Source: Spirochaetaceae bacterium
GTDB lineage: Bacteria > Spirochaetota > Spirochaetia > Treponematales > Treponemataceae
Direction: 5' to 3'
Length of the DNA: 64,000 bases
Assembly: GCA_017614995.1 (NCBI GenBank)
Contig: JAGAAX010000014.1
Location: 1-64,000 of the forward strand
A model generated the notes under the pieces. It was not told the origin of the DNA. It saw only the letters and a list, made by a program, of their open reading frames with translations, and did not search any database. Numbering within the stretch: the stretch's first letter is position 1; every line of letters begins with the position of its first letter. Made by a program: the position numbers and the translations under genes. This document shows, in pieces, positions 43,284 to 51,430 of the stretch.

Positions 43284-43970
43284 TTATTTCAGCTCGAACA
43301 CGACAGACACAGACACATCGATTGAGTCTTGTCCGGCTGAAATTGTGGTGGCATTTGCGGAAGCTTTTGCTCTAGCATCTTCCATAGCGCGTACAACCGG
43401 ATATGCGCCAGAATTTTCCATTATAGTAAGCACCTTGCCGAGTTTGCAGCCGGCTTCTTTTGCATAAAGCTCGGCCTTTTCTTTTGCCTGCTGAAACGCA
43501 AGAATACGTGCCTGGTCAAGCGCGGCTTTTGAGTCTTTTACACTGAACGAAATGCCGTTCATCCGGTTTACGCCGGCAGAAATTGCGGTATCAATAACAA
43601 GACCGGCTTTTTCCACATCGTCAAGCACTACAATAATGTCGTTTGACGTAACATAATACCCCGGCTCGTTTTTTCCGTCTCTGTAAATGCTTTCCTGATA
43701 CAGGCTGTAATTTGCGGTCGAAATATCAGTTTCTGCAATACCGATTTTCTTAAGCGCGGCATAGACATTGTTCATTTTGGCGGCATTATTCTGAACCGAA
43801 TTGATTGCGGAAGCTTCCCTTGTCTGAACAGAAAAAGTAAGTCTTGCCTTGTCGGCAGGAACTTTAACCGAACCGCTGCCGCTTACAGAAATTGTGCGGC
43901 CGGCACTCTGCGCAAAAACAGCTGCGGCACAAACAACCGCCAGCAAAAGACAAATTGTAAATTTTTTCAT
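43284..43970 (-). CDS. SIMPL domain (DUF541) periplasmic protein
   Basis: The 228-aa protein has a signal peptide (MKKFTICLLLAVVCAAAVFAQ, predicted signal peptidase I cleavage after VFA) and a SIMPL/DUF541 fold: ISVSGSGSVKVPADKARLTFSV...YSLYQESIYRDGKNEPGYYVTSNDIIVVL...NGISFSVKDSKAALDQARILAFQQAKEKAELYA. Homologues relate to oxidative stress, mechanism unknown. AGGAG precedes the ATG. Confidence 0.93.
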   Translation of the reverse strand: MKKFTICLLLAVVCAAAVFAQSAGRTISVSGSGSVKVPADKARLTFSVQTREASAINSVQNNAAKMNNVYAALKKIGIAETDISTANYSLYQESIYRDGKNEPGYYVTSNDIIVVLDDVEKAGLVIDTAISAGVNRMNGISFSVKDSKAALDQARILAFQQAKEKAELYAKEAGCKLGKVLTIMENSGAYPVVRAMEDARAKASANATTISAGQDSIDVSVSVVFELK

Positions 43971-44168
43971 GTCTAACTCCTAAAACAGTTTTCAATACAT
44001 ATCAGGCGCATAAAACCGAAGCTTTACAACGCCTTAATACAGTACAAACAAAGCAAAGCCCTTTTAGTTTCTTTAATCTGACAAAGATTCAATTTATAGC
44101 AGAATATTTTTTATAAGTTTTATTATTTTGCCATAATTTTGACATATTTCTTTTTTATAATTTGATCT

Positions 44169-44657
44169 ATGAAGAGAAAAATCGCAATTTTTGTTGCAGA
44201 CATTTTATTTCTGTTTATCTTTATAACATGCAGAAAAAATCCGAATATCTGGCATGTTGACGGAAGTTATACTTTTTATTCTTCAGGCTCATTTGAAATT
44301 AAGTGCAAAGAACCGCTTTCTGTTTTTGTAGACTTTGACAATAATTTTCATATTTATGAAAAGAAAAATCATATTCATTTTATTACAAAATCAAAGACAC
44401 GCTTTATACAGGAATTGTCGCGAATCTGCGCAGCAAATTATTATGAAAGAATTACAGTTCTGATGTTATGCAGCGGCTACAACAAGCATACAAAAATCAT
44501 TGATGCCTTAAATGACATAACCCTTGTTTCAAAAACCGAATATGAGACAGGAGAAAACGAATCATACATAATTGCTCATTCATTGGAACGGCCCTCTACA
44601 CAATTAAAGTTCTTTTTCAGCCTTGATTTTATGTACTGTTCATGTAAGGGCGCATAA
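44169..44657 (+). CDS. Putative small lipoprotein
   Basis: The 162-aa protein has a short N-terminal hydrophobic segment ending in IFITC, a possible lipobox with Cys21. The mature part is beta-rich with no recognised domain and four more Cys. There is no Shine-Dalgarno; TATAAT at 44156-44161 ends seven bases before the ATG but its -35 is unclear (TTGACA at 44139 is too close). It converges on the DEAD-box gene. Confidence 0.6.
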   Translation: MKRKIAIFVADILFLFIFITCRKNPNIWHVDGSYTFYSSGSFEIKCKEPLSVFVDFDNNFHIYEKKNHIHFITKSKTRFIQELSRICAANYYERITVLMLCSGYNKHTKIIDALNDITLVSKTEYETGENESYIIAHSLERPSTQLKFFFSLDFMYCSCKGA

Positions 44658-44689
44658 AAAAACGGCACTCTGAAATCTCAAAGTGCCGT
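44655..44689 (-). terminator. Terminator of the DEAD-box helicase gene
   Basis: Minus strand: ACGGCACT (44682-44689) pairs with AGTGCCGT (44662-44669), followed by a T run (44655-44661). Confidence 0.85.
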
Positions 44690-44696
44690 CCGCTAT

Positions 44697-46784
44697 TTAA
44701 TCACAATTTTTATGTTTCTTGTAAAGGCTTGCGTTGCTTGTGCGGTACTGCATCGGCATCATCTCTTTCTGGCGTGAATGTCTTGAGCCGCCTTCGTGTC
44801 TTGAACCGCGGTCAAAGCCGCCGCGTCTTTCGCCACGTTCTCCGCGGTCTCCCCTATCCTGCTTGAACGGCCGGTCAAAGCGTCTGCCGCCCTGGAAATT
44901 TCTACCGCCGCGTTTGCCAGAAACTTCGGCAAAGTCGTTTGCCTTTGTGTCAATGTGCATGTGCGGAAGCTGTCTGTCGCGTTTTGCCATATCAAGAGCG
45001 CGCATAGCTGCGTCAGGCGGCAGGCTTACAAGCGAGAAATTCTCCGTAACTTCAATGCGGTCAACAAGTCTGCCCGGAATATGGAGCAGGCTTGAAAAGA
45101 AGCGCGCAACTTCGGGGCGTCCCATGCCGTCGCGGCGGCCAAGGCTTACATAAAGGCGGATCTGCTTTGAAAGAGGCGCGCCGCTGAATGTGTTTACATT
45201 GCCGTAGCGGCTGCGGTCAAGCTGCTCGCCGAACTGTTCTTCAAGCAGAGCGGCAACAACGGCAAGCGGTTCCTGATCTTTGCAGAGCTTTTCTGCAAAT
45301 TCTACAAAGTCTTTTGAGGCAGCCTTGAGTGCAGGCTTCTTAACTTCGGGTTTTGCTTCTTTTGGAGCGACAAATTCTATAGTCTGAGGAACATCAAAGC
45401 CGTCCTCGCCGGCATTGTCAATCAAATCATCGAGAGAATCTGAAACTTCACTGAAAGCGGCAGCTTCGTCATTGTTCATTTCATGTTCAGAAGAAACAAT
45501 TACTTCGTTTTCAAGATTTGCACAAGGCTCTTCTGCAACAACTTCGTTTTCTTCAATTTCGTCGTCAAAACCGGCGTTTCCGTTTTCAGCCGGAGCAAGC
45601 CCAAGCTTGCAGAGTGTGGCATCAAACAGGCGTTTCTTTTTTGCAGCCAATACTTCATCAATAGAAGGAATTTCAGCTTCTTCAAGATTTCCGCCCGAGA
45701 CTTTTTTAAGGTAATTGATTTTTCTGCGCTCTTCAGGACGCACAAGTGTAAAAGCCATACCCCTTGCTCCAGCGCGGCCGGTGCGTCCAATGCGGTGAAT
45801 ATAAGTCGGGCCGTCAAAAGGCATTGCGTAATTGACAACGTGAGAAAGCCCTGTAACGTCAATGCCGCGGGCTGCAACGTCTGTTGCAACAAGGATGCGT
45901 GTCTTTTTGCTTCTAAAGCGGGCAAGAATTTTTTCGCGCTGAACCTGCGCAATGTCGCCATGAAGAGCAGCCGCCTGATAGCCGCGGTCGTCAAGCTCTT
46001 TTGCAACCATGTCGGCGTCAGACTTTGTCTGGGTGAAAATCAAGCCGTAAAAATCTTCGGAAATGTCGATTAAGCGGACAAGCGCGTTGATTTTCTCACT
46101 TTCGCGCACAACCCAGTAGCGCTGTTCTGTCAAAACAGGTTCTTCGGGGCGGGCTTCTTCTTCTACAATTTCGTAGTCGCCCATAAAACGCGATGCAATA
46201 TTCAAAATCGGCTGCGGCATTGTTGCAGAAAAAAGCAGAACGCGGCTGTTGGGGTTTGCCTGACTGAAAATTTCTTCGATGTCCTCGATAAATCCCATAT
46301 CGAGCATTTCGTCAGCTTCGTCAAGAATGAAATAATCGATGTTTGCTATGTTGAGAGAGCCGCGTTCAAGATGGTCTTTTACGCGTCCGGGCGTACCTAC
46401 AACAATTTCAACGCCGCGGCGCAGTGCTCTAAGCTGTTCTCCCATACCAGCACCGCCATAAACTGAAGCGATGCGCGGAAATTTGCCGGAATGAAGCGAG
46501 TCAATTTCTTTGCTTACCTGAAGCGCAAGCTCGCGTGTCGGGGTTAATACAAGGGCAGAGACTTTGCCTTTGTCTTCTTTGATTGTCTGTACAAGCGGAA
46601 TGCCGAAAGCGGCGGTTTTGCCTGTGCCGGTTCTAGCTTTTGCAATAATGTTTGCGTCTCCGTTCAAAAGGCGCGGTATTGCAAGCACCTGAATCGGAGA
46701 AGGCTGTTCAAAACCTTTTGCAGCAACGGCCGCAAGAGTTTCCTCATTAAGACCGAGGTCTTCAAAAGAGATAGATTCTTCCAT
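44697..46784 (-). CDS. DEAD-box RNA helicase (CsdA/DbpA type)
   Basis: The 695-aa ATP-dependent RNA helicase has Q motif, ARTGTGKT (motif I), PTRELA, TPGR, DEADEMLDMGF (II), SATMP (III), the C-terminal helicase domain with VATDVAARGIDV and HRIGRTGRAG (VI), an unusually long acidic insert (about 370-470), a DbpA-type RNA-binding domain (about 540-620: RLYVSLGRRDGM...GRLVDRIEV) and an Arg/Gly-rich tail. It is likely used in ribosome assembly or cold adaptation. AAGGA precedes ATG 46784 by 7 nt. The leader is long (see next entry). Confidence 0.95.
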   Translation of the reverse strand: MEESISFEDLGLNEETLAAVAAKGFEQPSPIQVLAIPRLLNGDANIIAKARTGTGKTAAFGIPLVQTIKEDKGKVSALVLTPTRELALQVSKEIDSLHSGKFPRIASVYGGAGMGEQLRALRRGVEIVVGTPGRVKDHLERGSLNIANIDYFILDEADEMLDMGFIEDIEEIFSQANPNSRVLLFSATMPQPILNIASRFMGDYEIVEEEARPEEPVLTEQRYWVVRESEKINALVRLIDISEDFYGLIFTQTKSDADMVAKELDDRGYQAAALHGDIAQVQREKILARFRSKKTRILVATDVAARGIDVTGLSHVVNYAMPFDGPTYIHRIGRTGRAGARGMAFTLVRPEERRKINYLKKVSGGNLEEAEIPSIDEVLAAKKKRLFDATLCKLGLAPAENGNAGFDDEIEENEVVAEEPCANLENEVIVSSEHEMNNDEAAAFSEVSDSLDDLIDNAGEDGFDVPQTIEFVAPKEAKPEVKKPALKAASKDFVEFAEKLCKDQEPLAVVAALLEEQFGEQLDRSRYGNVNTFSGAPLSKQIRLYVSLGRRDGMGRPEVARFFSSLLHIPGRLVDRIEVTENFSLVSLPPDAAMRALDMAKRDRQLPHMHIDTKANDFAEVSGKRGGRNFQGGRRFDRPFKQDRGDRGERGERRGGFDRGSRHEGGSRHSRQKEMMPMQYRTSNASLYKKHKNCD

Positions 46785-47076
46785 GTTCAATCCTTTAGCA
46801 CATTGCTGTCTATCGCACAATTCATGAACCGGAAATCATCAAGGGCAAGCCATTAAAGCCCTTCTGTAACAGGAAAAAACTAACGACGCACAGCATTTAT
46901 GCTTTGCTATTATACGGCTTATCTTAATTGCAGCCGTTCCATGCAGATTTATCTGCTGACTCAAGAGAGCTTATACTAGCGTTTTTTGCCTGTTTTGGGA
47001 AGCATAATCTGCTAAAAAAGTGCATTATTTGCAAAATAATGCAAACTTTTGCAAGAACATGCAGATTAATTCATGA
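46785..47076 (-). other. Long upstream region of the DEAD-box gene with hairpins
   Basis: This gap of about 290 bp has no gene. A minus-strand TATAAT at 46909-46914 predicts a leader of about 118 nt. Further upstream a perfect 10-bp hairpin, TGCATTATTT (47021-47030) with AAATAATGCA (47034-47043), sits between two copies of a CATGCAGATT motif (about 46938 and 47058). Long structured leaders are known for cold-induced RNA helicase genes; here this is only suggestive. Confidence 0.5.
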
Positions 47077-47113
47077 TAAAAAAAGCTGTCTGCAATTTGT
47101 TTTGCAAGACAGC
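47077..47113 (-). terminator. Terminator of the esterase gene
   Basis: Minus strand: GGCTGTCTTGCAA pairs with TTGCAGACAGC (one bulge), followed by a T run. Confidence 0.82.
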
Positions 47114-47120
47114 CGTATAT

Positions 47121-48050
47121 TTAGAAGTATTTCTTCATGTAGTCTTCAATCTGCCCCGTAACAATCTCGTGCAGCGGAGCGTCTTCAGGTGCTTCAAGAC
47201 CATGGTTGCTGTTCGGAAACACCGTAAGCTCATAAGTGCAGCCCAAGCTTTCAAGCTTTGCGGCAAACGTCTCACATACAGAGAACGGCACAATCACATC
47301 TTTTTTGGCATAAGCACAAATTGTCGGAATACTTTCCGGCTTCAAATACTCAATAGGTGAATATTCTCTAAAATACGGAATCGCGTCGCTCATGTTCTCT
47401 ACTTTGAGACGCTTCTTGAACATTTTGCCGAGCTTGGCGAAACGCTTTTCCTCAACCTTGCAGAGAAAAGCTTCGTCGGTCAAATCGGCAGGGCCGACAT
47501 AATCTATGCAGAAAACCAAATCAAGAGGACTTGTTTCTATCATTTTATAGGAATAAAGCATGGCAAAATGCGCGCCAGCAGAAATGCCCATAAGAGCCGC
47601 CTTATCAAGCTTTATATTGCTTGCATTAAAGACAAATGCAATTTTATCTATTGCGGTGCAGACATCTTCAAACATTTCCTTGAGAAAGACGGTGTTCGTC
47701 GGCGAGACAAGGCGGTAATCCAAAGAAACAACTGCAATTCCCCTGCGGGTCATTTCAACAAGCATATCGCTCCGCTCGCTCCGGCTTCCTGTGTAATAAG
47801 AGCCGCCATGAATATAAACCACAATATCGAGAGAATCTAAAGACTGATAGTTTTCAGGCAGATAAATGTCGAATTTCTGCTTTGTGTCTGAACCATAAGA
47901 AACAGCCAAAGCCTTGTAAACGCCGTTTTCTGCGTCAAAACGGAAATCTGGAACTTTTGCGGTTGAAACAGTGGCACATCCAGTTAAAACAAGACAGCAC
48001 ACCAAAACCACAGCAACTTTAAAGCAGGCAGAATTAACAAGATTGTTCAT
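47121..48050 (-). CDS. Lipoprotein alpha/beta hydrolase (esterase)
   Basis: The 309-aa protein has a lipoprotein signal peptide ending in VLTGC and an alpha/beta-hydrolase fold: oxyanion VYIHGGSYYTGSRSE, nucleophile elbow GISAGAHF, acid segment CAYAKKDVIVPF, and catalytic His in NSNHGLEAP. The HGG motif places it near the hormone-sensitive-lipase/acetyl-esterase group. It should act at the membrane surface; the substrate is unknown. AAGGAGG precedes the ATG by 6 nt. Confidence 0.92.
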   Translation of the reverse strand: MNNLVNSACFKVAVVLVCCLVLTGCATVSTAKVPDFRFDAENGVYKALAVSYGSDTKQKFDIYLPENYQSLDSLDIVVYIHGGSYYTGSRSERSDMLVEMTRRGIAVVSLDYRLVSPTNTVFLKEMFEDVCTAIDKIAFVFNASNIKLDKAALMGISAGAHFAMLYSYKMIETSPLDLVFCIDYVGPADLTDEAFLCKVEEKRFAKLGKMFKKRLKVENMSDAIPYFREYSPIEYLKPESIPTICAYAKKDVIVPFSVCETFAAKLESLGCTYELTVFPNSNHGLEAPEDAPLHEIVTGQIEDYMKKYF

Positions 48051-48195
48051 CGTTCCTCCTTAACAAAAATCAAAATGTCACAAAATTTTAAGCACTTTTT
48101 GTCTAATCTTTTTTAATTGCGGAAGATAACCAATTCTTTATGTTATTATACTAACAATAAAAGTTTTTATCTATAAACGTTACAGCAAAAATCGG

Positions 48196-48224
48196 TTGCA
48201 ATTTCTATATAGATATTTTATTTT
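48196..48224 (+). promoter_or_regulatory. Promoter of the NifX-like gene
   Basis: TTGCAA (48196-48201), 17-nt spacer, TATTTT (48219-48224); then AAGGGG before ATG 48246. Confidence 0.5.
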
Positions 48225-48245
48225 ATTTATCAAGGGGATTTCATT

Positions 48246-48650
48246 ATGAAAGTAGCAGTAACTTACGAAAACGGCGAAGTATTTCAGCACTTTGGACATA
48301 CAGCCGTATTCAAATTCTATGACATTGAAAACGGCAAAATTGTTTCATCTTCAATTGAGCAGACAAACGGAAGCGGACATGGCGCACTTGCAGGCTTTTT
48401 AAAAGACAAAAAAGCTGACGTACTTATTTGTGGCGGAATCGGCGGCGGTGCACAGACAGCGCTTGCAGAAGCCGGAATCAAAGTTTACGGCGGCGTAAAA
48501 GGCAGCGCAGACGAAGCCGCAGAATCATTTGCAAAAGGCAGACTTATATTCAACCCGGACATCAAGTGCGACCACCACGACCATGAACATGAAGAAGGTC
48601 ACAAGTGCGGCGACCATGGCTGCGGAAGCCACAACTGCGGCTCGCACTAA
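48246..48650 (+). CDS. NifX/NifB-C-like protein with His-rich metal-binding tail
   Basis: The 134-aa protein has the dinitrogenase iron-molybdenum cofactor biosynthesis fold (about 1-105: VAVTYENGEVFQHFGHTAVFKFYDI...GGIGGGAQTALAEAGIKVYGGV). The C-terminus adds a His/Cys/Asp-rich tail with HHDHEHEEGHKCGDHGCGSHNCGSH, an obvious metal-binding site (Zn, Ni or Fe). No nitrogenase gene is nearby, so the role is more likely metal or Fe-S handling. It is followed after 8 nt by the phosphopantetheinyl transferase. Confidence 0.9.
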   Translation: MKVAVTYENGEVFQHFGHTAVFKFYDIENGKIVSSSIEQTNGSGHGALAGFLKDKKADVLICGGIGGGAQTALAEAGIKVYGGVKGSADEAAESFAKGRLIFNPDIKCDHHDHEHEEGHKCGDHGCGSHNCGSH

Positions 48651-48658
48651 AACAAGCG

Positions 48659-49351
48659 ATGCACATCTTTTTAGCTTCAATTGACTTTTTAAACGACACC
48701 ACCCTTTTTGACAGGGCTTTGCAGTTTGCGTCAAAAGAACGGCAGCAAAGAGCTTTAGCATACACGCACCAAACAGGCAGAGCCCGCTCGCTCGGCGCGG
48801 CGCTTCTTTTAGACGAAGCACTGCGCCGCACATTTAAGCATATTCCGCTGCCGGCAGAAATTATCCGCAACAAATACAGCGCACCTTCAATTAAAAATGA
48901 ACCTTCTGTATACATAAGCATTTCTCATGCAGGAAATTACGCGGCAGCCGCAGTTTCAACACTACCAATCGGGGTTGATGTAGAAAACATTAGAAAATGC
49001 AGAGAAGGTCTTTGCAAAAAATGCCTTGCGCAAGACGAGCTTGAGCTTGTGCTTTCACAGAAAACACAAGAAGATGCAGATTTGGCTTTCACCAGACTTT
49101 GGACAAGAAAAGAAAGCTACATCAAGGCAATCGGCAAAGGACTCGCGCAGCCGCTTGCCCAGTTTTCCGCATTAAAAGATGAAGTTATAATGGAAGAAAA
49201 ACGCACAAATTTTTTCTGCAAGACATATATACCCAAAACAGACTGTATAGTTTCGGTCTGTTCCGAAAAAGACACTGAAAAAGACGCTGACTTTCCACAA
49301 GAAATAAATATAGTTGATTTGCAGGCATGCCTTGAAGCTTCTGCTTCTTGA
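48659..49351 (+). CDS. 4'-phosphopantetheinyl transferase (Sfp type)
   Basis: The 230-aa enzyme attaches phosphopantetheine from CoA to carrier proteins. Motifs GVDVENI (Mg2+ ligands) and FTRLWTRKESYIKAIGKGL are diagnostic of Sfp-type members, as is the SISHAGNYAAAAV segment. Start ATG 48659, not an upstream one, because the upstream frame lies in the NifX-like gene. No ribosome site of its own; it is coupled to that gene. Its carrier protein is not in the window. Confidence 0.88.
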   Translation: MHIFLASIDFLNDTTLFDRALQFASKERQQRALAYTHQTGRARSLGAALLLDEALRRTFKHIPLPAEIIRNKYSAPSIKNEPSVYISISHAGNYAAAAVSTLPIGVDVENIRKCREGLCKKCLAQDELELVLSQKTQEDADLAFTRLWTRKESYIKAIGKGLAQPLAQFSALKDEVIMEEKRTNFFCKTYIPKTDCIVSVCSEKDTEKDADFPQEINIVDLQACLEASAS

Positions 49352-49376
49352 GTTTTGCATAAAATGATAGTAAACT
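49348..49376 (+). promoter_or_regulatory. Promoter of the polysaccharide deacetylase, predicted leaderless
   Basis: TTGAGT (49348-49353), 17-nt spacer, TAAACT (49371-49376), six bases, ATG 49383. Confidence 0.6.
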
Positions 49377-49382
49377 GATTTT

Positions 49383-50111
49383 ATGACAACAGCTTATTTA
49401 ACAATTGATGATATTCCTTCAAAGCTGACACCTTCTATAGTTGATTTTCTAAACAAAAAGCAGATTGTACCGGTAATGTTCTGCTGGTGCGAGCGCATAA
49501 ATTACTACAGACAAAATGCAATTTACGCCTTAAAACATGGCATTCTTATTCAGAACCACAGTCTGACGCATCCACATTTCAGCGAGCTTAGTTTTGAGCA
49601 GGCAGTCGAAGAAATTGAAAAAGCCGAAGAAGTGCTTGAATCTCTGTACAAAGAAGCCGGCGTAAAACGTCCGTTCAAGATGTTCCGTTTTCCTTTTGGT
49701 GACAAAGGCGGAAAAAACGAAGCTGCGTTGCAAGAATATTTAAAGGAACATGGTTTTACACAGCTTGATCAAAGCAATATTCTCCCTGCGGAATATGAGA
49801 AGGACGGTGCACAAAAAAATCAGGGTGACTGCTACGACACAAAATGGACTTTTGATTATGCAGAATGGCGCGTAAGACCGAATTCCGGCTTTTCAATCGA
49901 AGATTCCATTTCAAAAGCAAATGCACGCTTCGGCGCACCAACTTCTGACGTTCCAGAATCTGGCGCAGCACCGGCAGGTGCAAAGGCAGAGCAGCTTATA
50001 CTTATCCACGACCACGAGGACACAGAGAATATGTACAAAGGCTATTTTGAAACGCTTATAAATGCGCTTCTAGCCCGCGGCGTGCGTTTTGTAAAGCCGG
50101 TTGTGCGGTGA
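49383..50111 (+). CDS. Polysaccharide deacetylase family protein
   Basis: The 242-aa CE4-fold protein has motif 1 LTIDD, motif 2 NHSLTHPHF (His metal ligands), and motif 3 RFPFGD. No signal peptide, so it is probably cytoplasmic or atypically exported, unlike most peptidoglycan deacetylases. The family removes N-acetyl groups from sugars. There is no Shine-Dalgarno; the promoter abuts the ATG. Confidence 0.88.
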   Translation: MTTAYLTIDDIPSKLTPSIVDFLNKKQIVPVMFCWCERINYYRQNAIYALKHGILIQNHSLTHPHFSELSFEQAVEEIEKAEEVLESLYKEAGVKRPFKMFRFPFGDKGGKNEAALQEYLKEHGFTQLDQSNILPAEYEKDGAQKNQGDCYDTKWTFDYAEWRVRPNSGFSIEDSISKANARFGAPTSDVPESGAAPAGAKAEQLILIHDHEDTENMYKGYFETLINALLARGVRFVKPVVR

Positions 50112-50211
50112 CAAGCTTAAATAATCAGTTTTTGCAAAGCACTTTACAAAAAACTGCATTTATACTAAAGTAAATTAATCGGAATTAAAGATTAATAAAC
50201 AGGGGTTCATT

Positions 50212-51237
50212 ATGGGAAAGAAAAATCTTGACTGGGGCAACCTGCCGTTCGGCTACATGAAGACGGACAAACGTTTCGTTGCCAACTACAAAAACGGAAA
50301 ATGGGACAACGGAAAGCTCACTAAAGACGACAAAGTGTGCATTACAGAATGTGCAGGTGTTTTGCAGTATGCACAGACTTGTTTTGAAGGTCTTAAAGCT
50401 TATACAACTCAAGACGGAAGAATCGTTACTTTCCGCCCAGACCTGAATGCAGAGCGCATGGAAAGCTCATGCAAAAGGCTCGAAATGCCTGTTTTTCCGA
50501 AAGAGCGCTTTGTTCAGGCTTGTTTAGACGTTATTAAAGCAAATAAAGACTGGGTTCCTCCTTATGGAAGCGGCGCAACTCTTTATCTCCGCCCATATAT
50601 GTTCGGTTCAGACGCTGTTATCGGCGTAAAACCTTCACAGGAATATCAGTTCCGCATTTTGGTTACACCGGTTGGTCCTTACTTTAAAGGCGGTGTAAAG
50701 CCGATTACAGTAAGACTTTCTGACCTTGACCGCGCCGCTCCTCATGGAACAGGCGACATTAAGGCTGGTCTTAACTACGCAATGTCTCTGCACAACATTG
50801 TTGATGCACACAACAACGGCTTTGCTGAAAACATGTACACAGACCCGGCAACACACACATATATCGAAGAAACTGGCGGTGCAAACATTCTGTTTGTAAC
50901 AAAAGACGGAAAACTTGTTACTCCAAAATCAGACTCAATTCTTCCGTCTATTACACGCCGTTCTTTGGTTCAGGTTGCAAAAGATTATCTCAATATGGAA
51001 GTTGAAGAGCGCAAAATCAACAAGAGCGAACTTGCAGACTTTGCAGAATGCGGCTTGTGCGGTACAGCAGCAGTTATTTCCCCAATCGGAAAAATCAACG
51101 ACCACGGCAAAGAAATCATCTACAATGACGGAAAAGACGAAATGGGTCCGGTTCTCAACAAACTCCGCGACACATTGACTGGCATTCAGATGGGCACAAT
51201 CAAAGCTCCTGAAGGCTGGATTTACGAAATCAAATAA
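50212..51237 (+). CDS. ilvE: Branched-chain amino acid aminotransferase
   Basis: The 341-aa PLP-dependent class IV aminotransferase converts branched-chain 2-oxoacids to Leu, Ile and Val. The PLP-Lys is Lys184 in GDIKAGLNYA, followed by EETGGANILFV (phosphate-binding) and SILPSITRRS. AGGGG precedes the ATG. It is monocistronic with a terminator. Codon use is biased to high expression. Confidence 0.94.
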   Translation: MGKKNLDWGNLPFGYMKTDKRFVANYKNGKWDNGKLTKDDKVCITECAGVLQYAQTCFEGLKAYTTQDGRIVTFRPDLNAERMESSCKRLEMPVFPKERFVQACLDVIKANKDWVPPYGSGATLYLRPYMFGSDAVIGVKPSQEYQFRILVTPVGPYFKGGVKPITVRLSDLDRAAPHGTGDIKAGLNYAMSLHNIVDAHNNGFAENMYTDPATHTYIEETGGANILFVTKDGKLVTPKSDSILPSITRRSLVQVAKDYLNMEVEERKINKSELADFAECGLCGTAAVISPIGKINDHGKEIIYNDGKDEMGPVLNKLRDTLTGIQMGTIKAPEGWIYEIK

Positions 51238-51280
51238 ATCTCTTCTGTAAGCTTTTAGAAGCACAGAACCTGAAAAACGA

Positions 51281-51329
51281 AAAGCTGTTCGGTAAGAAGC
51301 CACACTTCAACCGGACAGCTTTTTTTTTC
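51281..51329 (+). terminator. Terminator of ilvE
   Basis: AAAGCTGTTCGG (51281-51292) pairs with CCGGACAGCTTT (51311-51322), one wobble, then a T run. Confidence 0.88.
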
Positions 51330-51360
51330 TTTAAAGAATGTACTCCTACTCGCTATTTTG

Positions 51361-51423
51361 TTCGTCTGTCAAGAACAAATTTGTAATTTTGTTCTTGACA
51401 GACGAATATTTTGAAAATATCAT
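51361..51423 (+). promoter_or_regulatory. Long inverted repeat and promoter of ATPase 1, predicted leaderless
   Basis: A perfect 19-bp inverted repeat, TTCGTCTGTCAAGAACAAA (51361-51379) with its complement at 51388-51406, loop of eight. The right arm contains the -35 TTGACA (51395-51400); then a 17-nt spacer and TATCAT (51418-51423). ATG 51431 follows seven bases later with no Shine-Dalgarno. It looks like an operator. Confidence 0.8.
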
Positions 51424-51430
51424 ATAAAAC

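Noticed and set aside
44139-44144. TTGACA as -35 for the 44169 gene
   Set aside because: It is 11 bp from TATAAT, and the alternative -10 (TTGATC) abuts the ATG too closely; the promoter is left open.
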